Shown piece by piece: positions 42,134 to 51,492 of a DNA stretch of 64,000 bases. Each line of letters starts with the position of its first letter. Position 1 is the first letter of the stretch. Source of the stretch: CADCTQ01 sp963844325 (GTDB lineage Bacteria > Bacteroidota > Bacteroidia > Cytophagales > 172606-1); contig CAWJNV010000002.1 in NCBI GenBank assembly GCA_963844325.1, forward strand, positions 5,704,001 to 5,768,000, given 5' to 3'. Under the pieces are notes generated by a model. The model was not told the origin of the DNA, did no database searches, and saw only the letters and a list, made by a program, of their open reading frames with translations. Made by a program: the position numbers and the translations under genes.

Positions 42134-44002
42134 TTATTTTACGGGCAGGCGTACCGTGAACGTAGTACCCTCCCCTTCCGTGCTTTGGATGTCAATTTTT
42201 CCGTTGAGGGCTTCCACCTGCGTTTTTACCAGGTACAACCCGAGTCCTTTGCCTTCGGTGTGGAAGTGAAACCGGCTGTACATGCCAAACAACCGGTGTC
42301 CGTGCTGCTGCAAGTCGATGCCCAGGCCGTTGTCGGCAAACGTAAATACGATCCACCCGTCTTCCGACCGGGCGGTGATGCGTACGAGCGGCTCCCGCTT
42401 GGGGCTCCGGTACTTGATGGCGTTGCTGAGCAGGTTGTGAAAAATGCTCTGGATGTAGTCGCGCACCGACCAGAGTTGGGCCACGCCGCCGAGGTCGGCA
42501 ACGAGGCCGGCATTGACCGCTTCGGTAGCCTGCGCCAGGCGGTCCTGCACGTCGGCCAATACGTCGGCCAGCACCACTGCCTCGTAGGTGGCCTGGTAAT
42601 TCTTCTGGTAATCGAGCACTTTCACCAGGTCGTGGATGATGCCGTCGAGGCGGGTGGCAGTATCGGCCAGGTACTCGATGATGCCGGGGTTGGACGGGCT
42701 GCCCAGGTCGTCTTTGTCGAGCACGTTGAGCAGGCCCAGGATGGTAGCCACCGGTCCGCGCAGGGTATGCGAGGTGATGTAGCCGAACTGCTGCAACTGC
42801 TGGTTCTGCCGGTTCAGTTCCTGGTTGAGCTGTTTTTCCTGCTGTTCGGCCTGGAGGCGGAGCGAAATGTCGCGCAGGAAGACCGTGCTGTACTGCTTGC
42901 CCATCGCCTCGGCGGGCGAAATGGACGCTTCGACCGGGAACGGGTTGCCGTCGGCCCTCACCCCGGTGAGCCGCAGGGTGCCCGACGTGGGCCAGGCCGG
43001 CTCCTCGGCGCCGGGGGTGCCGGGGACCGGGGTCGGCCCGTCGCTGGCCAGGAGGAGGAGCTGGATCGGCTGGTGCAGCAGGGCTTCTTCCGGGTAGCCG
43101 AACATGGTGCGGGCGGCGTCGTTGGTGAGGATGATGCGCTGCGCCTCGTCGGTGATTACGATGGCGTCGCGGGCCGACGTAATGATGGTTTCCAGTTGCA
43201 GCTTCATTTCCAGGAGCGACACTTCGGCCTGCTTCCGGCTGGAAATGTCGAACGTGTTATAGGCCACCCCGATGGGGGCGCCGTTGGCGTCGAACACGGG
43301 GTAGTACTTCACCTGGAACCAACGCTTGCCCTGGGCGGGGTACGTGATGGCCTGTTCGTAGTAAATGGATTCGCCGGCGAGGCAGCGGGCGAAGTTCTCG
43401 CGGAACGGCGCGTGGCAGGCTTCGGGAAGGTAGTCGAGCATGGACTGGCCCACCTTGGGCTCCCGGCCGAAATAGACCAGGCCACTGGCCCGGCCCAGTT
43501 GGTTGAGGCGGCGGATGGTGTAGTCTTCGGCCAGCAGGTAAGTCGCCTGGTTGCTGCTGTTGAACAGGGCTTCGAGTTGCGCCTTGGCTTCGCGGTTCTG
43601 CTGTTCGGCCAGGCGGCGCTGGCGGCGGTTCTCGGCTTCGCGGAGGGCTCGTTCCACGGCCGGGGCCAGCCGCGACAGGTTGTCCTTCATCAGGTAATCG
43701 TCGGCGCCCAAACGCATCACGCCGGTGGCCGTCTCCTCCCCGATCAGCCCCGACACAATGATGAACGGTACGTCGAGTCCCGTCTCTTTTACCTGGGCCA
43801 GGGCCTGCATGCCGTTGAACCGGGGCAGGTTGTAATCCGAGATGATGATGTCCCAGGTGCGGCTTTGCAGGCAAAGGGTAAGGGCGTCGGGTGTTTCGAC
43901 CCGCTCCGACTGCGGGGTGTAACCGGACTTTTTCAGTTCGCGCAGCAACAGGCCGGCGTCGGCTTCGCTGTCTTCGATGAGCAGGAGTTGTATTTCTTTC
44001 AT
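42134..44002 (-). CDS. Hybrid protein: receiver, two PAS domains, histidine kinase
   Basis: A 622-aa sensor with N-terminal receiver (residues 1-125, LLLIEDSEADAG, phospho-Asp in IIISDYNLPRFNG), two PAS domains (about 150-260 and 265-390, linked by coiled coils), a HisKA region with the H-box YITSHTLRGPVATILG and a HATPase domain (N-box FHNLLSNAIKYRSP, then FADNGLGID and GKGLGLYLVKTQVEALNG). The ATG at 44002 is chosen because it puts the receiver at its usual start; the frame opens farther upstream inside the neighbouring gene. No membrane segment: cytoplasmic. Confidence 0.88.
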   Translation of the reverse strand: MKEIQLLLIEDSEADAGLLLRELKKSGYTPQSERVETPDALTLCLQSRTWDIIISDYNLPRFNGMQALAQVKETGLDVPFIIVSGLIGEETATGVMRLGADDYLMKDNLSRLAPAVERALREAENRRQRRLAEQQNREAKAQLEALFNSSNQATYLLAEDYTIRRLNQLGRASGLVYFGREPKVGQSMLDYLPEACHAPFRENFARCLAGESIYYEQAITYPAQGKRWFQVKYYPVFDANGAPIGVAYNTFDISSRKQAEVSLLEMKLQLETIITSARDAIVITDEAQRIILTNDAARTMFGYPEEALLHQPIQLLLLASDGPTPVPGTPGAEEPAWPTSGTLRLTGVRADGNPFPVEASISPAEAMGKQYSTVFLRDISLRLQAEQQEKQLNQELNRQNQQLQQFGYITSHTLRGPVATILGLLNVLDKDDLGSPSNPGIIEYLADTATRLDGIIHDLVKVLDYQKNYQATYEAVVLADVLADVQDRLAQATEAVNAGLVADLGGVAQLWSVRDYIQSIFHNLLSNAIKYRSPKREPLVRITARSEDGWIVFTFADNGLGIDLQQHGHRLFGMYSRFHFHTEGKGLGLYLVKTQVEALNGKIDIQSTEGEGTTFTVRLPVK

Positions 44003-44015
44003 AACCGGTTTTCTT

Positions 44016-46025
44016 TCACGCGGTGGGGTGGACAAACCGCTTCAGTTGGTCTACCATCGCATCTACTTCCGCCGCAATGGCGCTGGCCAGTGCTTGGCGG
44101 GCCGCCAGGTCCCGTGCTTCGTGCAATTGCCGCCGGGCCTGCCCGATGAGGGTTTCCAGTCGTTTGGCTTCTAGTAAATTAATGGTCACTTTGCTCCGGT
44201 GGGCCAGGCGGTCCAGCCGGTTGGCGTCGCCGGCGGCCAGCACGCTGCCAAACTCGCCCTTGTAGTGCAGCAACTCGTCCATGCTGAGCTGGACCAGGTC
44301 GAGTAAGTCTTCGGGGTTGTTTTCGGTGAGGGCGATGATGTGACTCAGCGTAATGGACGCACTGTCAGCCGCCGGCACCCCGGGCCCGGCCGCTTCCGGT
44401 TCAACGTGGGCTTCCGGTGCGGGGTGCTCCCCGGCCGCGCCGCTTTCGTTGCGGGTGTAGTCGGCAATCTTAGCCAGCAGTTCGGCCGGCTCGAAGGGTT
44501 TGCCGACAAAATCGGTGATGCCCGCCGCGGCCAGGCGTTCCTCCAGGCCGGCCCGGCTCGACGCCGAAAGGGCAATGATGGGCAGCGACCGGTACTTTTC
44601 ACCCGGCAGGTTGCGCACCCGGCTGGCGACTTCAAACCCACTCAGGCCCGGCATCTGCAAATCCAGGAGCACCACGTGGTAGTCGTTTCGTTCGATCAGG
44701 GCCAGGGCTTCGGTTCCGTTTTCGGCCGCGTCGAAGCGGGCGCCCCACTTTTGCAGGAATTGGGCCAGGATAAACCGGTTTACCCGGTTGTCTTCCGCCA
44801 CCAGCACGCGAATCCCGGCCAGTGAGAGAGCCGTACCGTCGGGGCGCCCATGCTGGGGCTGGGCGGCCGGCCCGGGCCCGGGTTTGAGGGATAGGGTGAA
44901 GAAAAACCGGGACCCCTTGCCCGGTTCGCTCGCCAGGGCCAGCTTACCGCCGTGCAGTTCCACCAGTTTGCGGCTGATGGCCAGTCCGAGGCCCGTACCG
45001 CCGTAGGTTTCGTTGATGGCGTAGCCGGCCTGGACGAACTCCTCAAAAATCTGGGCTTGTTTTTCGGCCGGAATGCCGATGCCCGTGTCGGTCACCGAAA
45101 ATTCAATGGTTATTGCCGTTTCGGTCATTTCCCGGGGCTCGGCGGCGACGGTGACCGAACCACGCGCCGTAAACTTGATGGCGTTGCCGATCAGGTTGGT
45201 GAACACCTGGCTCAGCTTCACGGGGTCGCCCACCAGGTAGGCGGGCAGCCGGTCGTCGATGCGGGTGTGCACGGCGAGTCCCTGCTGGGTGGCTTTTACG
45301 CCGAGGCCGCCGAGGATGCCCGCCAGCAGGCCGCGCAGGTCAAACGGTTTTTCTTCCAGGGTGATCTTGCCCGATTCGATTTTCTGGAAGTCCAGTACGT
45401 CGTTGATCAGGTTGAGCAGGTGCCCGGCCGAGAACCGGAGCATGTCCAGCAGTTCCACCTGGTCGGGCCGGGGCGATGCTTCCGCCAGCAGGTGGGTAAT
45501 GCCGGTGACGGCGTTGAGTGGCGTACGGATTTCGTGGCTGATCGTGGACAGGAACGCCGCCTTGGCCGCGGTGGCTTCTTCGGCCTTCTTCTTGGCCAGC
45601 AGCAGTTCCCTTTCGTATCTTTTCCGCTCGGTGATGTCAAGCACCGTCGAGCGGGTGAGCATCGGTTTCCCCTGGTCGTCTTTCAGCAGCACGGAGTTGA
45701 TCAGCGACGGGAAGGAGGTACCGTTCTTGCGGGTGAAGTCGTAGTTGAGTTCGCTCACGCCGCCCTGCATCCGGATCAGGGGGGCATGGTGGGTTTCGTA
45801 AAAAATCCGGCCGCCGATGGAGAAGAAGTTTTGCAGTTTCTTCTGGTGGAGCACCTCCTCGCGGCGGTAGCCCAGCCAGGTCAGCAGCGTCTGGTTGATC
45901 TTCACAATCGTTCCGTCGGGCAGGGTGGACACGTAACCACACGGGGCGTTCTCGTAAAGGTCTTCGGCGCTTTCCTCAATGAGTTCATTGATGTCCACGC
46001 GGGCCGGGGTTAGGATGGAGTTCAT
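44016..46025 (-). CDS. Hybrid histidine kinase: PAS, HisKA, HATPase, receiver, HPt
   Basis: A 669-aa phosphorelay protein. The PAS domain (about residues 15-135) has YENAPCGYVSTLPDGTI and GGRIFYETHHAPLIRMQGG, a pattern typical of PAS domains paired with RsbQ-type hydrolases. It is followed by HisKA (His164 in STISHEIRTPLNAV), HATPase (about 275-390), a receiver (VLVAEDNRVNRF; VVLLDLQMPG, about 415-530) and a C-terminal HPt domain (AHRSKVTINLLEAKRL). The whole His-Asp-His relay is in one chain. An RsbQ-like gene lies just upstream, which supports ligand delivery to the PAS domain. Confidence 0.9.
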   Translation of the reverse strand: MNSILTPARVDINELIEESAEDLYENAPCGYVSTLPDGTIVKINQTLLTWLGYRREEVLHQKKLQNFFSIGGRIFYETHHAPLIRMQGGVSELNYDFTRKNGTSFPSLINSVLLKDDQGKPMLTRSTVLDITERKRYERELLLAKKKAEEATAAKAAFLSTISHEIRTPLNAVTGITHLLAEASPRPDQVELLDMLRFSAGHLLNLINDVLDFQKIESGKITLEEKPFDLRGLLAGILGGLGVKATQQGLAVHTRIDDRLPAYLVGDPVKLSQVFTNLIGNAIKFTARGSVTVAAEPREMTETAITIEFSVTDTGIGIPAEKQAQIFEEFVQAGYAINETYGGTGLGLAISRKLVELHGGKLALASEPGKGSRFFFTLSLKPGPGPAAQPQHGRPDGTALSLAGIRVLVAEDNRVNRFILAQFLQKWGARFDAAENGTEALALIERNDYHVVLLDLQMPGLSGFEVASRVRNLPGEKYRSLPIIALSASSRAGLEERLAAAGITDFVGKPFEPAELLAKIADYTRNESGAAGEHPAPEAHVEPEAAGPGVPAADSASITLSHIIALTENNPEDLLDLVQLSMDELLHYKGEFGSVLAAGDANRLDRLAHRSKVTINLLEAKRLETLIGQARRQLHEARDLAARQALASAIAAEVDAMVDQLKRFVHPTA

Positions 46026-46041
46026 GAGTCTATGAGTTTAA

Positions 46042-46110
46042 AGTTCATGAGTTTGAAGCAGTTGACTGACTACGCGTGAGCACTTTAAACTCATGAACTC
46101 ATAAACTTCT
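46042..46110. repeat. Inverted repeat between RsbQ-like and PAS-kinase genes
   Basis: AGTTCATGAGTTTGAAG (46042-46058) pairs with CTTTAAACTCATGAACT (46082-46098) with one G-T mismatch. The flanks repeat ATGAGTTT-like units. The loop is about 23 bases. It separates the hydrolase gene from the kinase gene. Confidence 0.75.
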
Positions 46111-46941
46111 TCAGACAAGCTTTTCGGCGACCAGAAAGTTGCGGATGGCCGCGGTGGTTTCTTCGGGGGCACTCAGGTTGGGGCAGTGGCCCGTGGCGTC
46201 GAGCACCACCATCGTGCTGCCGGGAATCTGCTGGTGCACGTAGGTACCCACTTCGAGGGGCGCAATAGCGTCCTGGGAACACTGCAAGATGAGCGTCCTG
46301 GTTTTCACCCGGGGCAGGTCGGCGCGGTTGTCGGAAAAGAACGTGGCCCGGGCAAACTGCTTGGCAATCTCGGGATCGGCCTTGCAGAAGCTGTTGGTCA
46401 ACTCCTGGCCCAGTTCCGGCCGGTCGGGGTTGCCCATGATCACGGGGGCCATGGTGCTCGACCAGCCCAGGTAGTTGCTGTCGAGGTAGTCCATCAGTCC
46501 TTCGAGGTCCGGGCGCGAAAACCCGCCGAAGTAGTTGTCGTCGTTGATGTAGCAGGGCGACGGGCCCACCATCACGAGGGCCGCAAAACGCGACGGTTCC
46601 TGGAGGGCGGCCAGCATCCCGATCATGGCGCTTACCGAATGGCCCACGAATACGGCATCGCGGAGGTTGAGGGCCTGGCAGATTTCCAGCAGGTCGGCCG
46701 CGTAGCCCTGCAGGGTGGCGTACTTGGACCGGCTGTAGACCGAGGCATCCGACTGGCCCGCCCCCACGTGGTCAAACAACACGATTTTGTGCGTTTCGCG
46801 GAAGGCCGGCGCCACCCAGCGCCACATGTTCTGGTCGCAGCCGAAGCCGTGCGCAAACAGAATTACCTTTTCTCCGCTACCGGTCACCTTTACGTTGTTC
46901 CGCTTCAACACGCTTGCGGTTTTGTCGTTCAGCCCCGTCAT
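46111..46941 (-). CDS. RsbQ-type alpha/beta hydrolase
   Basis: A 276-aa alpha/beta-fold hydrolase with the nucleophile elbow VGHSVSAMIG (Ser102), acid Asp224 in QCSQDAIAP and His252 in ATGHCPNLSAP, all typical of the RsbQ/KAI2/D14 family. In Bacillus, RsbQ works with the PAS domain of RsbP to sense energy stress, and the plant relatives bind butenolides. Oxyanion-hole HGFGCDQNMWRW lies at residues 31-42. The next gene on the same strand carries a PAS domain of the kind paired with RsbQ, so the two probably form a sensing module. Confidence 0.88.
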   Translation of the reverse strand: MTGLNDKTASVLKRNNVKVTGSGEKVILFAHGFGCDQNMWRWVAPAFRETHKIVLFDHVGAGQSDASVYSRSKYATLQGYAADLLEICQALNLRDAVFVGHSVSAMIGMLAALQEPSRFAALVMVGPSPCYINDDNYFGGFSRPDLEGLMDYLDSNYLGWSSTMAPVIMGNPDRPELGQELTNSFCKADPEIAKQFARATFFSDNRADLPRVKTRTLILQCSQDAIAPLEVGTYVHQQIPGSTMVVLDATGHCPNLSAPEETTAAIRNFLVAEKLV

Positions 46942-47361
46942 CAGTCAGGTGTTTTTGGTTTGAAACATCAGTAAATGTACCGGTTCGCCCACGGATGCTC
47001 AGGGAAGAAAAATGCAAAAACCCTTACCCGTAAGGTTTCCCGCGAAAAGTGAACGATCTCCCGCCGCCCGCCCCGGTGCTGGGGAAGAACCGGGGCTACC
47101 GGCTTTATTGGCCCCAGTCACTGCCGCGGGCCTGCCTGCAATTTATTTATTACCCGTTAAAGGAAAGGTAAATTTTGCGCACGGCGTGAAAAAATGAAAC
47201 GTGATCTTACATGCAACGGTTACGTTGCGGTGAACCGGCGCCTTTTTAAGCGGTTACCTCGCCCGGAAGGCAAAGTGCCGGCCCGGTGGCATCATTTCCC
47301 CCGGACCGGCACCCAAAATCACCTTTCAGCTGATTTTCAATTATCCCTTGTCAATTGATGA
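46942..47361. other. Intergenic region between alaS and the RsbQ-like gene
   Basis: A 420-bp gap with no convincing ORF, RNA, repeat or terminator. It is mostly undistinguished GC-rich sequence with some AT-rich patches; it should hold the promoter of the RsbQ operon. Confidence 0.5.
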
Positions 47362-50004
47362 TTACCCGACCAGTCTTCTCCCCTTTTCCACGACGCGGTC
47401 GAGGCCGCTCAGGTCGGTGCCGCCGGCCGTGGCGAAGAAAGGCTGACCGCCGCCGCCGCCCTTGATCTCCCGGGCCAGTTCCTTCACGATGTTGCCGGCG
47501 TGCAGGTTCTTCTCCTTCACCAGGTTGTCGCCGATCATCACGGCCACCTGGGGCTTGCCCTGCACGTCGGCGGCCAGCACGAGGAAAAGGTTTTCCACCT
47601 GCCCTTTGAGTTCGAAGGCAACCTGCTTGAGGGCGTCGGCGGAGGGCAGGGTCACTTTTTCGGCAATTACCGACACGCCGTTGCTGCGCTGCACCTTTTG
47701 CAGCAGGCTTTCCCGCACGGCGCCGGCCTGTTGCACCTGGTAGGCTTCCACCTGCCGGGCCAGGGCGTTTTTCTCGCCCAACAAGTCGGCCACGGCCTTC
47801 TTTACGTCTTTGGGCCCCTTCAGGAGTTCGCGCAGGTCACGCAACGTGTTGAACTGCTCATCCACCAGTTCCTCGGCTTTGTCGGCGGTAACGGCTTCGA
47901 TGCGGCGGACACCGGCGGCCACGGCGCTTTCGGACACGATCTTGAACAAACCGATCTGCCCGGTGGCCGGCACGTGGGTGCCGCCGCAGAGTTCGATGGA
48001 ATACCGGGGATCGAACGTAATGACGCGCACGAAGTCGCCGTACTTCTCCCCGAAGAGGGCCGTAGCACCGAGTTCCATCGCCCTGGCAATGGGCACGTTG
48101 CGCTTTTCGTCCCGGGCAATGTTTTCGCGGATCTTCCGGTTCACGATCTTCTCTACGCGTTCAATTTCCTCGTCGGTCATTTTGGCGAAGTGCGAGAAGT
48201 CGAAGCGCAGCACGTTTTCGTTAACCAGCGACCCTTTCTGCGCCACGTGGTTGCCGAGTACCTCCTTGAGGGCCGCGTGCAGCAGGTGCGTGGCCGAGTG
48301 GTTGTTCTCGGTCAGCAGGCGTTTGCCCGTTTCCACTTTTGCGGTCAGCGGCTGGTTCAGCAAGTCGCCCAGTTGCCCCACGTTCTCACTCGTGAAGTGA
48401 ATGATGAGGTCGTTTTCCTTTTTCGTGTCCGTGATGCGGATCACCTTCTGATCGGGTTGGCCGGCATTCCACACGAACACGCCCCGGTCGCCCACCTGGC
48501 CGCCGCTTTCGGCGTAGAAGGGCGTCTGGTCGAGCACCACTTGGTACTGCGTTTTGTCCTTGGCGGTCACGGCGCGGTACTTCACCACGCGGGCCTCCGA
48601 TTGGAGCTGGTCGTAGCCCAGAAACTCCACGGCGTCGGCGTCGTACACATCAATCCAGTCAGTAGCCTCGGAGGCGGCGTCGGCGCGGGAACGTTCCTTC
48701 TGGGCGGCCATTTCGGTTTTGAACCCGGCTTCGTCCACCGTCAGCCCCTTTTCGCGGGCAATGAGTTGGGTAAGGTCTACGGGAAAGCCGTACGTATCGT
48801 AGAGTTCAAAGACAGCCTTGCCGTCTACTACGTTGTTCTTGGCTTCGGCGGATACCTGTTCAAAGCGGCGCAGACCGTTTTCCAGCGTCCGCAGGAACGA
48901 AGCCTCTTCTTCCCGTACTACTCTGGCTACGAACTCCTCCTGCGCCTTTAGTTCGGGGAATACGTCGGCGAACTGGTCGGCCAGTTGGGGCACCAGTTTG
49001 TAGAGGAACGGTTCGCGGAGGCCCAGGTACGTATAGCCGTACCGCACGGCGCGGCGCAGGATGCGGCGGATTACGTAGCCGGCCCGCACGCTGGAGGGCA
49101 ACTGGCCGTCGGCAATGGTAAAGCTGATGGCCCGGATGTGGTCGGCAATGACCCGCATGGCGATGTCGGTGCGGTTGTCCTGGCCGTAGGTTTTGCCGCC
49201 CAGCTGCCCGATGGTGCGGATCAGGGGCTGAAATACGTCGGTGTCGTAGTTGGAAGTAACGCCCTGGATGGCCATGCAGAGGCGTTCGAAGCCCATGCCG
49301 GTATCCACGTGCCTGGCGGGCAGCGGTACGAGGCTGCTGTTGGCGAGCCGTTCAAACTGCATGAACACGTTGTTCCAGATTTCCACTACCTGGGGGTGGT
49401 CGCGGTTCACCCAGTCGCGGCCGGGCTCCCGCTGCACGTCGGCTTCGGGCCGCAGGTCAATGTGAATTTCGGAGCAGGGGCCGCAGGGACCGGTGTCGCC
49501 CATTTCCCAGAAATTGTCTTTTTTGGAGCCGTACAGGATCTGGCTTTCGGGCACCATCGTTTTCCAGATGTCGAAGGATTCTCCGTCGGCGGCCAGTTTC
49601 TCCTTTTCGTCGCCGCCGAACACGGTCACGTAGAGCCGGTCTTTAGGCAGGCCGTACACCTCGGTGAGCAGTTCCCATGACCACTCGAGGGCGTCTTTTT
49701 TGAAGTAATCGCCGAACGACCAGTTGCCCAGCATTTCAAACATGGTGTGATGGTACGTATCGAGGCCCACGTCTTCGAGGTCGTTGTGTTTACCCGAAAC
49801 GCGCAGGCACTTCTGGGTATCGGCCACGCGGCGGAATTGGGGCGTTTGGTTGCCCAGGAAAAAATCCTTGAACTGCGCCATGCCCGAGTTGGTAAACATC
49901 AGGGTGGGGTCGTTCTTGACCACCAAAGGGGCGGAGGGGACGATGTGGTGGCCTTTGGATTGAAAGAAGTCCAGAAATTTCCGGCGTATCTCGTGCGAAT
50001 TCAT
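47362..50004 (-). CDS. alaS: Alanine--tRNA ligase
   Basis: A full-length 880-aa AlaRS. The class II catalytic domain starts at MNSHEIRRKFLDFFQSKGH and includes the family motifs LMFTNSGMAQFKDFFLG and FEMLGNWSFGDYF; the editing domain has NHSATHLLHAAL and the Cys-Gly-Gly-Thr-His of the zinc site (IELCGGTHVPATGQI); the C-terminal C-Ala domain ends in KGGGGGQPFFATAGG. The frame opens 54 codons further upstream, but the ATG at 50004 gives the conserved start. A promoter of the TTTG-N21-TACCTTTG form lies upstream. Confidence 0.96.
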   Translation of the reverse strand: MNSHEIRRKFLDFFQSKGHHIVPSAPLVVKNDPTLMFTNSGMAQFKDFFLGNQTPQFRRVADTQKCLRVSGKHNDLEDVGLDTYHHTMFEMLGNWSFGDYFKKDALEWSWELLTEVYGLPKDRLYVTVFGGDEKEKLAADGESFDIWKTMVPESQILYGSKKDNFWEMGDTGPCGPCSEIHIDLRPEADVQREPGRDWVNRDHPQVVEIWNNVFMQFERLANSSLVPLPARHVDTGMGFERLCMAIQGVTSNYDTDVFQPLIRTIGQLGGKTYGQDNRTDIAMRVIADHIRAISFTIADGQLPSSVRAGYVIRRILRRAVRYGYTYLGLREPFLYKLVPQLADQFADVFPELKAQEEFVARVVREEEASFLRTLENGLRRFEQVSAEAKNNVVDGKAVFELYDTYGFPVDLTQLIAREKGLTVDEAGFKTEMAAQKERSRADAASEATDWIDVYDADAVEFLGYDQLQSEARVVKYRAVTAKDKTQYQVVLDQTPFYAESGGQVGDRGVFVWNAGQPDQKVIRITDTKKENDLIIHFTSENVGQLGDLLNQPLTAKVETGKRLLTENNHSATHLLHAALKEVLGNHVAQKGSLVNENVLRFDFSHFAKMTDEEIERVEKIVNRKIRENIARDEKRNVPIARAMELGATALFGEKYGDFVRVITFDPRYSIELCGGTHVPATGQIGLFKIVSESAVAAGVRRIEAVTADKAEELVDEQFNTLRDLRELLKGPKDVKKAVADLLGEKNALARQVEAYQVQQAGAVRESLLQKVQRSNGVSVIAEKVTLPSADALKQVAFELKGQVENLFLVLAADVQGKPQVAVMIGDNLVKEKNLHAGNIVKELAREIKGGGGGQPFFATAGGTDLSGLDRVVEKGRRLVG

Positions 50005-50323
50005 ACAAAAAGGTATAAAGGTGATTTTTGGCAATAATGGGAAAAGATCCACCGGGAAAAAACCGGGTAACTTGTAACACCAAAAACGGAGAATTACGCC
50101 GGCCGGCGGCCATTGCCCGCAACGGCGCCCCTGATTCTCCCGGTTCAGCATCCCGTGGTCCCGCAAAGGTAAGCGAACACCCGGATGTTACGCAAAAATG
50201 AATTGCACTTATTAAAGACAAATTAACCAGCTACCGGGCACCGGCGCCGACTTTGTCCTTCACGTTCATCGCGTTACGGAGGAACAGGGGCCGGTCCTGA
50301 TGGACTTTTTAACTACCCGGCAT
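50005..50323. other. Divergent promoter region between alaS and the M23 peptidase gene
   Basis: A 319-bp divergent gap. It contains the alaS promoter and leader on the minus strand; for the plus-strand gene I see only a weak TTTG without a matching -7 box. No small RNA or attenuator was recognised in the alaS leader. Confidence 0.5.
50164..50196 (-). promoter_or_regulatory. Candidate promoter of alaS
   Basis: On the minus strand TTTG (50196-50193) is followed after 21 bases by TACCTTTG (50171-50164), an exact match to the Bacteroidota -33/-7 pattern TTTG and TAnnTTTG. It predicts a leader of roughly 150 bases before the alaS ATG. Confidence 0.6.
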
Positions 50324-51301
50324 ATGGCAAGACTCAAGTACTATTACGACACGGAAACCTGCAAGTACGAACGCATCAAGGTCCGTCACCTCGACGTAGT
50401 GCTGAACCTGCTCGGCTTCTTGTCGGTCTCTTTCCTGATCGCCCTGGTGATGGTGCCGTTTTACACCTCCTACTTCCAGTCGGACCGCGAGGCCGTGCTG
50501 CGCAAGGAGAACGCCGAACTGCGGCTCTACTACGAACTGCTTAACAAGGAAATGCAGAAAACCAACCAGATGCTGGCGGCCCTCCAGGAACGCGACGACA
50601 ACGTGTACCGGGTTATTTTTGAAGCCGAACCGCTGGCGGCGTCGGTGCGCACGGCCGGCGTGGGCGGCGTGGAACGCTACCGGGAACTGCTCGAAAAGGG
50701 CATCGAACGCGGAGAACTGATCGTGGCGGCCATGCAGAAGATCGACCTGCTCAAGAAGAAGATGTACATCCAGACCAAGTCGTACGACGAGATCGTGAAC
50801 CTGGCCAAGAACAAGGAACAGATGGTGGCCTGCCTGCCGGCCATTCAGCCGATTTCCAACAAGGAACTGACCCGCCTGGCGTCGGGTTACGGCGTGCGCA
50901 TCCACCCCATCTATAAGGTAAGAAGAATGCACACCGGCGTTGACTTTTCGGCGCCCCGGGGCACGCCCATCTACGCCGCCGGCGACGGAGTCATCACTAC
51001 GGTGGTGAGCAACCTGGGCGGCTACGGCCGCGAGGTGCAGATCAATCACGGCTACGGCTACGTGACCCTGTACGCCCACCTCGACAACTTCAACGTGAAG
51101 CCCGGCCAGCGGGTAAAACGCGGCCAGTGCATCGGCTACGTGGGCAGCACGGGCAGTTCCACCGCCCCCCACCTCCACTACGAGGTGATCCACAACGGGG
51201 AAAAAGTAAACCCCGTCCATTTCTTCTTCAACGACCTCAAGCCCGCCGAGTACGAGAAACTGCTCGAACTGGCCGCCGTTGAGAACCAGTCACTGTCGTA
51301 A
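50324..51301 (+). CDS. M23-family peptidoglycan endopeptidase, membrane-anchored
   Basis: A 325-aa protein: cytoplasmic start MARLKYYYDTETCKYERIKV, one membrane segment (about residues 28-50), a coiled-coil stalk (about 55-150), and a C-terminal peptidase M23/LytM domain with zinc-binding motifs RRMHTGVDFSAP, GYVTLYAHL and APHLHYEV (His, Asp, HxH). It likely cuts cell-wall crosslinks in the periplasm. The 5' frame includes an in-frame ATG at 50300, but the conserved N-terminus begins at 50324. It is divergent from alaS and upstream of a MerR gene, a common arrangement in Bacteroidota. Confidence 0.9.
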   Translation: MARLKYYYDTETCKYERIKVRHLDVVLNLLGFLSVSFLIALVMVPFYTSYFQSDREAVLRKENAELRLYYELLNKEMQKTNQMLAALQERDDNVYRVIFEAEPLAASVRTAGVGGVERYRELLEKGIERGELIVAAMQKIDLLKKKMYIQTKSYDEIVNLAKNKEQMVACLPAIQPISNKELTRLASGYGVRIHPIYKVRRMHTGVDFSAPRGTPIYAAGDGVITTVVSNLGGYGREVQINHGYGYVTLYAHLDNFNVKPGQRVKRGQCIGYVGSTGSSTAPHLHYEVIHNGEKVNPVHFFFNDLKPAEYEKLLELAAVENQSLS

Positions 51302-51308
51302 GAATTCC

Positions 51309-51419
51309 GAAGCGAGAAGCGAGGAGTGAGAAGCGAGAAGATTGTACACGCACTTTGCCGTTGTCAGCGGACAAGGCCGTGCCCAGTCTTCTCGCTTCTC
51401 ACTCCTCGCTTCTCGCTTC
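51309..51419. repeat. Perfect heptameric inverted repeat, copy related to 10065-10177
   Basis: Arms 51309-51340 and 51388-51419 are perfectly complementary over 32 bases and consist of units like GCGAGAA and GTGAGAA. The 47-base loop contains ACACGCACTTTGCCGTT, nearly the same as the loop of the element at 10065-10177. It lies between the M23 peptidase gene and the MerR gene. Confidence 0.92.
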
Positions 51420-51492
51420 TTTCTAAATTCCTTTTCTTTGATAACTTTAGGACGGCGCCCAGCCGTCTTTCCCCGAATTGAAGATTGGTGAT

